From Osmanthus fragrans (lineage: Eukaryota > Streptophyta > Magnoliopsida > Lamiales > Oleaceae), in NCBI GenBank assembly GCA_019395295.1, contig CM033342.1, positions 20,964,679-21,028,678 of the forward strand: a stretch of DNA of 64,000 bases, written 5' to 3'. The translations under genes and the position numbers were made by a program. Shown here in pieces: positions 11,301-23,200 of the stretch (its first letter is position 1; each line of letters begins with the position of its first letter). The notes beneath the pieces were generated by a model that was not told the DNA's origin, did not search any database, and saw nothing but the letters and a program-made list of their open reading frames with translations.

Positions 11301-14172
11301 AAAGTTGTTCGTTACATTCATCGATGACCACACTCGAATTTGTTGGATGTATTTATTGAAAGAAAAATCTGATGTTCGATGTGTTTATCAGCTTCCACTC
11401 TATGATACAAACTCAATTTCAAACAAACATTCAAATCCTACGCACAGATAATGGTACTGAATATTTCAACAAAAATTTAGGGGATTTTTTCCAAACTCAT
11501 GGGATAATTCACCAAAACTTTTGTGTTGAAACTCCTCAACAAAACGGGGTTGCCGAACGAAAAAATAGACATCTCCTAGAAGTTGCTAGAGCTTTAATGT
11601 TTACTTTCAATATGCCAAAACGATTCTGGAGTGATGCAATCTTGACATCCACTTACCTAATCAATCGAATGCCTAGCCGTACTTTAAACTTCGAATCACC
11701 TCTCCAAAGATTTCAAACATTCTTCCCAACCTCCCGACTCAACTCAAACCTACTTCTCAAGGTATTTGGGTGTACCGCGTTTGTTTCACAGAAATAAACT
11801 AGAACCTCGAACTATTAAATGTGTCCTTCTCGGATACTCACCTACTCAAAAGGGATATAAATGTTATGATCCCTCCACACACAAAGTCATTGTCAGTTTT
11901 GATGTCACATTCTTTGAAAACAATCCATACTTCAGCAAAACCTCTCTTCAGGGGGAGAACTTAAGCGAAGATCGGTACCTAAACTTAGAACTTCACCCTT
12001 TTGAGTCCATGTCATCTACTAGTCCGTCTAAGCCATTTACAGGAGGGAACTTGAATCTAGGGGGAGATGCAAAAAAATAAAGAGGCAAGGAAATACTTGT
12101 TTACTCAAGGAAACAAAAAAAAAAACATGAGGAGAACATTACACCTGAAGCACCAAAAGAGTCGGAACCGATGATAGCTCCAGAACATCTTAACACCACA
12201 AATGTATCAAAATCATCAGATATTAATCTACCCATCGCACTCCGAAAACAAACTCGATCATGTACTCTTCACCCTATCTCAAAGTTTATGTCATATAATG
12301 CTCTATCTACATGATTTCGTAGTTTTACATCTCACTTTGACAGTACCAAAATTCCAAGGGATATTCATGAAGCTTTGGAAATTTCAAAATTGAAAGAAGC
12401 AGTGATAGAGGAAATGCAAGCGTTAGAAAAACATGAAACTTAGGAAGTAATGGATCTGCCAAGAGGAAAAAGACCAGTTGGATGCAAATGAGTCTTCAAC
12501 ATAAAATGTAAATCTGATGAGACAGTAGAACGGTATAAAGCTCGACTTGTTGCAAAGGGGTACACTCAGACCTATGACATTGACTACACAAACATTTGCA
12601 TCTGTGGCAAAACTAAATACAGTGCGAGTACTCTTTTCTTTAGTAGCCAACTTGGATTGACCCCTCCAACAACTGGACATCAAGAATACATTTCTCAATG
12701 GAGAATTGGAAGATGAAGTTTACATTACAATACCACCAGGTATTTGCAAGTTAAACAAAAGGAATCGGGTTTACAAGCTCGAGAAATCCATGTATGGATT
12801 AAAGCAATCACATAGAGCATGATTCGACTGATTTGCAAAAGTGCTAAAAGGGCTAGGATACCAACAATGACAATTAGATCACACAATGTTCCTCCAACAG
12901 TTTGATGATGGAACTAAGACAATCTTAATTGTATATGTTGATTACATAATCTTGACAGGAGACAACATAGTAGAAATAGAGAAGCTCACGGAGAATATAG
13001 CCACTGAATTCGAAGTAAAATCTCTGAGACCAATGCGATACTTCTTAGGAATGGAAGTAGCCAGGTCAAAAAGGGGGATCAGCGTATCTCAATGGAAATA
13101 TGTTCTTGACCTCCTTACCGAAGCAGGAATGCTTAGATGTAAACCCAGTGATACTGGATTGATGTGGGAAATAAAATCGAGAATGCTGGCAGGGCAGTAG
13201 ACACAGATTGATATCAACGACTAGTAGGTAAATTAAACTATTTGTTACACACTAGACCTGACATTGCTTTTGCAGTTAGCATGGTAGGCCAACATATGCA
13301 CTGCCCGAAAGAAGCCCACCTAGAAGCCGTCTATAAGATACTCAGATATCTCAAAGGTTCATCAGAAAGAGGATTATTCTTCAAAAAGGATGAAAGGAAA
13401 GATGTGAAAGTTTTCACAGATGCAGATTGGGTAGGTTCCATGGAAGATAGAAGATCGACCACCGGGTACTGTACTTTTGTATGGGGAAATCTAGTAACAT
13501 GGAGAAGCAAGAAACAAAACGTAATTGCCAGAAGTAGTGCTGAAACAGAGTTTAGAGTAGTAGCATAAGGAATATGCAAAGGATTATGGTTGAAGAAACT
13601 CCTAGATGAACTACATGTTATAATGAAGTTCCCGATTAAACTGTATTGTGATAATAAAGTTGTTATCAACATCTCTCTCATCCCAGTCCAACATGATCGG
13701 ACAAAACATGTAGAGGTGGACAAACACTTCATCAAAGAAAAAGTGGAAAAATGGACTATTTGTATGACATACGTTCCTATACAGGAACAAACTGCAGACA
13801 TCTTCACCAAAGGGTTACCACGAGCAAAATTCAATGATTTCATTTACAAGTTGGATATAATTAATATCTATGATCCAACTTGAAGGGGAGTGTTAAAATC
13901 CCTGCTATGTGTAAATATTACAACTTTCCTTATTAGCACTATCATTATTCTTGTAATTAGGAAAGATTTTAAGAGATTCCTAAATTGATTTAGGAATATT
14001 ATTTTTCCTTCTTTAGGCCTTTGCTTGTATACTATAAAAGAATGTAGTTAGGATGTATTTTATTGATTGAGAATGAGAAGAATTTCTCTACAATTCACAA
14101 ATGATTTCTCGATTTTTCGTGAAAACTTGCAATGGTAACTAGAGATAGCTCTCACATTGAGAATGAACACTG

Positions 14173-14212
<40 letters not shown>

Positions 14213-17200
14213 CGTGTGTGAATTTCTGCTCTTTGTTATGTTCATAATTTCTTAGAATTAATCTATAACATACAAAATAACAGTGGAGTAAATTGAGCAA
14301 TGTTAGCATCACTTGCATTTTCAAAGTGAAGCTCAAGATCACAATAATAAGCCCCTGTTTGATAGACATTATAAAGGGAAATTGGAGGAAAATAATATTT
14401 TGAAGAGTGATTTTTTGGAAAATGTACGTGCATAATATTTTATTGTGTGAATGTTTGATTTGAAAATGAGTATGAGAAATAAGAGTTTTAATTTAAAGAG
14501 AGTCAAACATGTGTTTATGCAAACATGTTGAATGGAAAACTAGAATCCAAGTTTGATAGGTCAGAAAACCCAGAGCACGTACCTCGACAATTTTACCACC
14601 CTCCATCACTATAATTCTGTCAGCAGCTTGAATTGTGGAAAGCCTGTCAAAAGTGGTTATCAGTACCTCGTTTGCCGTCAAGTCACATAACTCTGCAAGG
14701 AACCTTACCTGTGTGCAATTACGATGACAGATCTCTTGATTTCTAGGTCACTACGCAATGCTCGAAGAACACCCTATTTCCAATGCAAAAGTAGTAAGGA
14801 AGAATATAAATTATGCACGGATTTCACGAGTATGTTCGGTTTCTCTACCTTGACATTGTGTTCGCTTTCCGCATCCAGAGCACTAGTAGCTTCATCAAGG
14901 ATTAAAAGGCTTGGGTCTCTAATAAGCGCCCGGGCAATAGCGATTCGCTGCTTTTGTCCTCCACTGAGCAAATCATCATCAACGAGTGTTTGGTAGCCAT
15001 TGGGCAGAGACGAGATGAAGTCATGGGCAAAGGCCTGCTTGGCAGCCCATTCCACGTCCTGCTGACTAACATCTCGGGAACATCCATATCTTATGTTTGA
15101 ACCAATGTCCATGCGGAAGAGTCGGGGTTCCTGTGGAACAAACATCAATAAGGACATTTTTGAAGTTTGAATGAAGTTATTCGGAAAAGAAAATAATAGG
15201 GCTACCTGTCCCACATATCCAATTCTTTCTCTAAACCACTTAATATCCAGTTCTTTTAGTAGATAGCCATCAATCAGTATCTACACTCGGGACAAAAAAT
15301 ATCAATTAAACTTGCAATAAGTAACAGTTGTGAAATTCTAAAATACTTAGCTTATTCTACGCAGTTATTTCCAATTCTTTTTCTTCTCCGTCCACAACAA
15401 AGTAAAAGCATGCACAAGAATAGAAGGATAAATGGTTTACCTCACCATTTGTGGGCTCGTAAAGGCGGAGCAGAAGATTCACTACGGTGCTCTTCCCACT
15501 ACCACTAAGGCCAACCTGGAAAAAGCGATAAAGACATTCATTTCTCGACACATCCATGTAGCAGATTTGGTTGTATACTGCTAGATTCAACATGAAATAA
15601 GACTCAAGAGAGTGGCATCCAGAAGGCTGTAATGTTTATCAAAGTTTTTATGAAACGCATGTTATGTATACCATTGCATTTTCAGATTACTACCCCTTGT
15701 GACTCTACTTACTGTTATATAATATTTCCTAGCTATGGTTTGCATGTGTATACCTATTTCCGACCATTTTCAAGCATTTCATAATATCCACGAAGATATT
15801 CCACAATGGATGGAAATATAAGTGGCCAACTGATAAATTCACAACTTAAAAACAAAGTGTATACTTACTATGGCAACTACTTCCCCAGGACAGACTACAA
15901 AGCCAAAATGTTGTAATACGGGTACCTGTTCACATGTCAAGAAAATAGATCTTCAATTGCTGTAGCAGCAAGTTGGTATGAATTCAAGTTACACAGGAAG
16001 ATCAAGCGAATGACTCGTTGGTTTTGTTTTTATGTCAGAGTCGAAATGCAAAAAAATTAGGTGTTGATATCTTCATGACTTGCTCACTGCAGAATGATTT
16101 AATGCCATACATATTACAGCAACTCCACATTCAACAACAGGTAAACTAAAATGCATTAATACAACAATGTCTGTAACTAATAAACAGACTACAGTTGCCT
16201 CTCGTGATTTAGAAGAAACGTACAAGTAACAGAATAAGTTCAAATTTTGTAATAGTTATAAATGAAAGAAATGCATAAGAGTTGCAAACTGTAGTGTGTA
16301 AACAAGTGGACTATTGTACATTGAAGGTGAGGTATCGAGGTGGTAAGAAGAATAATATTTATTAGTACGTTCAGAATGAAATAATTGCCTAATGTAATAT
16401 GTGAACTTGTATATTAGATATATTCTAAGGAAACCTCACCTCAGTTCTTGAAGGATAGTGAAAGCTTACATCCCGAAATTCAATTCGACCCATCAATCTT
16501 TTCAACTTTGATCCTGCAGTATGTTAAAATATATTCGAAGACTCACAGAGCTACCAAATTTCGAAAAAACTCATAGGGTTTCTTATGCATCACTTGAATA
16601 GGTTTCCAATTAAAAGGTGAATTTTTAATTTCATAACCAAAAAAAGTCCTTAGTGATAAATTGAGAGTGAATAACATCTATTTCTGATAATATTTAATGG
16701 TTGCCTATGAGATTCCGTGAAACCGTCTTAGAATTAGATACTTTTTGCTGTGTGCAGAATCAATTAGCACCTGTGTTGTTCCAGGTACCTTTTGCCTTTT
16801 TCCAAATCCCAATTAAGACAAATTTAAGGTGTCATTTATATTGGGTACATTTACCGACTTAACACGAAAATACCAAATCAATTCTAAGATTTTAGATAAC
16901 TGATTTAACTAATACAGTAAATCAATTATTGTTTAGATCAATTATTTAATTTGTTAATGTACTAATCATCATCAAATTTGTGGAGTCCAAAACTAAGAGA
17001 GAGTAAGGGCCAATTTGTTGTTAAAATCGAAATGCCAGATAATGATAAATTCATTTTCTTAATTTCGGGGAAATTGTGTCCATCATTTTCTTTACATCCC
17101 TTAATGCTAATGCAATAAACAATGGCAAGATCAACATTATCATTAGCATGGATCATGAAATCAGAATTACTTTTAAGTATTTCTCAAGTGATTGTACAAT

Positions 17201-20200
17201 GTAATGGTTCCTATTTATAGTGCAAGGTAGTAAAAAAGGAAAAAAAAATACTAATCCCCTAAATCAACAAGAAATCAATCAATATACAACACTAATTACG
17301 ATAAGGAGAATCCACATCAATCATCTTCAATCAACTCATCCCCTTCTGTAATCATTAGAGATTTCAACGCTCCCTTTCAAATTGAATCGTAAATGTTGAT
17401 CATATCCAACTTGCATATGAAATCACCAAACTTTTGTCGAGGTAGTCTTTTGGTAAAGATATCCGCAGTTTGTTCTTGTGTGGGAATGTAGGTCATACAA
17501 ATAGTTCATTCCTCAACTTTTTCTTTTATGAAGTGTTTGTCAACTTCTACATGCTTAGTTCAATCATGTTGAACTGGATTGAAGAAAATGTTGATTGCTA
17601 CTTTATTATCACAATCAAGTTTGATTGGAAATTTTACTGTGACATGTAGTTCTTCCAAAACCTTCCTCAACCAAAATCCTTCACATATTTTTTGTGCAAC
17701 AACTCTAAACTCAGATTCAGCACTATTTCTGGCTACTACATTCTGTCCTTGCTTCTTTTCGTTACAAGATTTCCCACACAAAAGCACATATCCAGTAGTT
17801 GACCTCCTATCTATTGAACCAGTCCAATTTGCATCTGTGGAGACTTCAACCTCTTTTAACTCTTCTTGAAAAATAGTCATTTTTTCGAGGAGCTCTTGGG
17901 TATCCAAGTATCTTGTAGACTATTTCAATGTGATTTTCCTTTGGAGAATGTATATATTGACTTACCAGGCTTATTGGGAATGCAATGTCGAGTCTAGTGT
18001 GTGACAATGAGATTAGTTTCCCAACTAGTCTTTGGTATCTATCTATTTCTATTGAATTTCTGATGTCTTCATTTTTTTTTTCCTGTATTCACAAGTTTAT
18101 CGCTTGATTTACATCTTAGCATACCAATTTATGTTAGGAGGTCAATGATATATTTTCGTTGTGAAACAATAATTTCCTTTTTCGATCTCACACTTTCATT
18201 TCCAAGAAGTATCGCATTTGTTCTAGATCCTTTACTTCAAATTGGCTAATCTCTTCTTTAGTCTTTCCATTTCCAGTAATTGTCCCCCGTTATGATTATA
18301 TTGTCGACATGTACAATAAAAATTATTTGTCCCATCTTCAAATTGTTAGAGAAACATAGTGTGATCTAACTGTCCTTGTCGATATTCTTGACCTTTCAAC
18401 AACTTCGCAAATTTGTCAAATCATGCCATTTGTGACTGTTTGAGTCCGTATAGAGACTTCTTGAGTTTACATACCCAATTTTTTCCATTCATTTTGCAAA
18501 AACCTGATGGTAATGTCATGAAGCCTTCTTGTTCCAATTCTCCATTTAGAAATGCATTTTTAATGTCCCATTCCAAAGCGCCCAATCCAAATTGGCTGCT
18601 AATGATAGGAGAACTCGAATTGTATTCAACTTTGCCACAGGTGCAAACATTTCTATGTAGTCGATGCCATATATTTTTATATCATTTTGCAACCAATCGA
18701 GCTTTATACCAGTCTATTGTTCCATCAGTTTTGTATTTCAAGTTGAAGAACCATTTGCATCCAACGGGTTTCTTCGCTTTCGATAAATCTATCGCCTTCC
18801 AAATTTCATGTTCTTTAACTCTTGCATTTCCTTAAATACGGTTTCTCTCCATTTGAGAATTCCAAGCTTCCTAGATATTTATTAGGATCTCTGTACTATC
18901 AAAGTAAGATATAAAAACACGAAATCTTGTAAATAGAGTAGTATAAAACATGAATTTTGAAATATGATGAAAAGTACATAATCAATTTTACTTTCTGAGA
19001 GCAATAGGTAAGTTATTATCAAAAATAGTAAATTGCACAATAAATTTGGGACGTGGAGGATGGATTCTAAACTTATAGAATCCAAGATTTGAATACTCCA
19101 TTTTCTTGCGATTAACAGGTGTGAACCATCTGCAATTTTAACTTATAGATTACCGGCACAAGTTGAATACGAGGAAAATAAGGGGTAAGAGTCCGTTATA
19201 TCATCAGATGCTCCGGGGTCAATAATTCAGGGAGTTTTAAATTGAGTTGTGGATTTTAAAGCTCTCAGAAAATTACATCTGTAGGCTAGTGAACTTAAAG
19301 GACTAATTGTAGAAGATTAACTCAATAGTTGGAGACTAGAAAAAATTTAGTAGAGTTGCTCTATCTGTTCGGAATTAAAAGCACTACTCAACTCTTTGGA
19401 TTTTTCTGTTTGATAATCAATAGACGCTTGGTATCTATGGTTTCTATTCTTCTTCAACACTTAAATCGAGTTCTTGCTACAAGAACGTCGTCTCCGTATG
19501 ATACTCTGTGACTTCCCGTTCTCCTTTCTTTGTCAGCCATAGTCGAGTTTTAATTTCAAAAATCTATGAACAATCCTTTGAGTCGGAATACATATCTTTT
19601 ACCGCATCCCAAATATCCTTCGCCGTAGGTAAGAAGAGATAGGTTTTTCTTATGGTGGGTTTCATGGAATTCACGAGCCAAGCTGTAACCATCAAATATA
19701 TATAGTTTCATTTTTTCAGAAAAGCAGCATCTATTGGTTTCTTTCTCTCACTAGTAAGGTAACTAATCTTCCCTTTTTCTTCGATCACTAACTTATTGAT
19801 TTGGCCCATTCTCAAAAATTTCTTCCATAGTTCCATTTAATTTATCTAATGTGAGTTGGAAGGAAGAGTTGTTGAAGCCACTTGAACGTATTACGGAGGT
19901 GGCCTCTGTTTCAAAGTTTGGTGTTTCATCGAACTCCTTTTTGTTGACGGGAATTTTGGTCATTGATTGCTAGGGTTTGAAGAACCTAGATCTCATACTA
20001 TGAAATCAAAATTACTTTTCTGTATTTCTTAAGTGATTGTACAATGTAATGGTTCCTATTTATAGTACATCCAGGTAGTAAAAAGGAAAAATACTAATCC
20101 CCTAAAATCAACAAGAAATCAATCAATATACAACATTAATTACGAAAAGGAGAATCCTCGTCAATCAATTCAATCCCTTCTGTAATCATTAGGGATTTCA

Positions 20201-23200
20201 ACAGATCATTATCCAAATTGTATGAGCAATAATCAATTATATATGACGAAAATATTAAAGAAACCAAGGGGCAGTACTGTTGAATGTGTGCAGGATAATA
20301 TTTATGGACCTAAGTAGAATTATCTACCAAATATGAGAATAAATTTGGGAACTTTAATTAACCAAAGCACATATAAATAAGATTAATTTGAGAAGCATGC
20401 ATGCCTTTTGCAGTAAACTGTTCGCTAGGTGAAAGATCCATCAACTGAAAAACTTTTTCACTGGCTCCAACAGATTGCATCAACGATGACAAATTATCCC
20501 CAACCCACCAAGTTGAATAGATTAGCCATTCACTGTATAAAATGAACTTTGTAAGTTGCTCCGCAGTTATATGGCCAGCCAGAATAGACATTCCTCCTAT
20601 CAGCACGGCAATAACCTATAGAATTTTACATGTGCGCTGAAGTCAATGTTAATTTTTAGATAGTCAAATAAAGATCCACTTCGGATTTTCAACATGAATG
20701 ATATAATAATATATATAGAATGAAGTTGCAAGAAAGTAAATGTCTTTGGTGAAAATTCCCTAGTTCTCTCACTCTTCACCTTCTTATGCTTCCTACTCAA
20801 ACGAATTGGAAGGTGACCTTTCAAGTAGGTTGCACAATACCCAACAATGTATCAGATGTTTAGGGAGCCGGGAAATGACGAGAAAAGGAAGAAACAAGCA
20901 AATACGAAACTAGTGAAATAACTCTACCTGTGTTGAGTGATAGAGTGTGTTGAAGCTGAAGTTCCAAACTCCATATGCAGCACTCTGTCTTAAGCTTATG
21001 CCAGCTAATTTCTCCAGCCATTCTCGATATCTATCACCAAAAAAACAGGTTACATATATATATATATATTTTGAGATAATTGTAACTTCAGCTGATAGTA
21101 ATATCAAATATAGGACTGGAAAATAAAAATACAGAATCGTGGAATGAATTCTTACCTTCCAAGTTCTTGTTGCTCTGTTCCATAAACTCGTACAGTTCTC
21201 ATCAAAGAGAATGTCTCTTGTGCAACCTACAGAATAAGAAAGGACAACTGATAATATGAAAAGACAGGAAACGAGGTTATCTAAAATAATCAAAAAATTA
21301 GTTTTCAGTTTTACTTCATTAGCAGAAGCAGTGATTTCTTGAATCAGCTTAGCAGATTGCTTTTGATACCTATATAAGATAAGAAGCGCATTAACAGAAA
21401 CTAAAGAGATATTAGACCATATGACACATAATTACAGTGTTGTTATGATTTAAGAACTCGAGTAATCTACACTAAAGACTTGAGCTTTGTTCTCGGTATG
21501 TATGCATTATAGGGGCTATGGGGGAGGGCTTACGATCCAACTGACAATCGAAATGAAGAAGCCAGTTTAATCTAGTTCCAAGCATCATCTTCAATTTTAT
21601 GCATTATCTCGTGGTACGAGCCTAAGACACCCTAATCTCAAAAAATTCAATCCATGCATAAATGATAAAATCTCCATGTAAACAGGGACTATTCTAAAAA
21701 TTTATATTCTCCAAGTGACTGTAATCTACAAGTTCACTGATTCGCCATCACTTTAAATAAGGCAAACTGAAGTTCGGGAGAGTATAATCTGATCTGTATA
21801 TCAAATAGGACAGGAAGAATCGTACCTGCCATATATAACCATGATGGTTGAGAGAGTGACACAAGTGGCCAATATACATAATCCAAGTGGACGTGACAAA
21901 ATCAACAAGTACACCAAAGCACCTGTTCCCTATAGGATAAAGTAATAAGATTCTAATCTCGAAGAGAACTGGAGAACATGCTTGAAATTTACTTGGAGAA
22001 CCAACCTGAAGAACATTACGAAATATCAGGTTTAAGTCATTTCCTATTACACGTGACACTTGTTGACAGTCTGACCCAAGCCTACTTGTCAAACCACCAA
22101 CTCTTTCAGAGTCGAAAAAGGATATATCCTACAAAGCAAGTAGCTAAAAATAATAAATAAAACTGTGAAATAAATCATTCTTTGTGTTATGAAGAAAAAT
22201 AGCAGAAACCATGTCGAGTCCGCAACATTTTATAGCATATTATTTCAAACACCTGAAGAAGAAGTGTAGAGTATAATCGTTCCCTCATTCGCTTGACCTG
22301 AACATTAAAATCGAAATTTGTGTTAACTATAAACATCAAAACTTCATAGAAAACCCAAAAAGAGAAACTACGTCAGCAATATTTTCTTTTGCATGCTGTC
22401 AGGTGGGAGCCAGAAAATTTATCTTGTCATAGATGTGACAATAATTAACAATGCCAACATCAGATAAAAATAAACCTACTAACTTCACAGAAATCAAGAG
22501 GTTAGTAATTAACGATTTTCCTGGCACAGCAGCTTGATTTAGTAACTTATGAAATACTTATGTAAGGACAATACCAATTGATGGACTCTATAATTATCCA
22601 TTCAAGTGATTTATAACAGATACCTTGACTATATTCTCAATTTTTTTTTTAAATAGGGAGAAGTAAAATTCTCTTTTTACCAACCCCAGCGAATACAGGC
22701 TTTTTGCTTGTTAAAAGATAAAATATAGATTTAGTATGTTCATGTACTCACCAGGATCATATTTGCAATTCCAAACAATCCACCTCGCACACCGCTGTGA
22801 ATTTCAAGGAAAAAAAGGGTAGCAGTTCATTGAATTGACAAGGTTATGTTGCACAATTGAAAATTAAATTAAAAGATAAATAGGTATGAAGCTAGTCGTG
22901 CAAAACATCCATGTAATGAGACTAGAAGGTCTTAAATCCGGCCTTCCATAGTGTGCATATTAAAATAGGAAGGGAACTTTGACCATACAAGATTTTAACC
23001 TGCATATTCCCGAAGTGATACACAGCAGAACCAAAAGGCGCACATTCTGGTGGAAAACTGCAATCTTACTACTTTGTGCAGCAAAGATTGATGCAGTAAG
23101 ATAGTGTGGAATGGAGATTTCAGAAAGCTGAGCCATAAGAACAAATTTCAGCACTAGACACATAAAGACATAGCCAAGAGAGTTAATCTAAAGAAAGTGC

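Larger units (their letters stand above)
9180..14099 (+). mobile_element. Ty1/copia LTR retrotransposon in intron 17 of the ABC gene (antisense to it)
   Basis: Complete element boundaries: LTRs 9180-9402 and 13891-14099, both TG...CA, with an exact 5-bp target duplication AATGA at 9175-9179 and 14100-14104. The primer site and polypurine tract adjoin the LTRs. Domain order is gag, protease, integrase, reverse transcriptase, RNase H, which defines Ty1/copia. The coding region is broken by many stops and frameshifts, and at least two catalytic residues are substituted. Without the 14-bp indel, the LTRs differ at only about 6 of 209 positions by eye, all transitions, indicating a fairly recent insertion. 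It sits antisense in the last intron of the ABC transporter. Confidence 0.95.
17156..20203 (-). mobile_element. Ty1/copia element 2, internally deleted, in intron 10 of the ABC gene (sense to it)
   Basis: Minus-strand element with LTRs 20203-20001 (5') and 17369-17156 (3') and an exact 5-bp target duplication GATCA at 17151-17155 and 20204-20208. Both LTRs begin with TGTTGAAATCCCT or a close variant, as does copia element 1, so the two belong to related subfamilies. The internal part keeps a gag start (about 19960-19600), reverse transcriptase pieces and RNase H, but protease and integrase are missing. The LTRs are clearly more diverged from each other than those of element 1, so it is the older insertion. 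It makes intron 10 about 3.9 kb long. Confidence 0.93.

Noticed and set aside
13331..13843. 170-codon minus-strand ORF
   Set aside because: It is the antisense shadow of the copia RNase H region on the plus strand.
14060..14369. Minus-strand ORFs with Ile-Tyr runs
   Set aside because: They arise from the (AT)n microsatellite.
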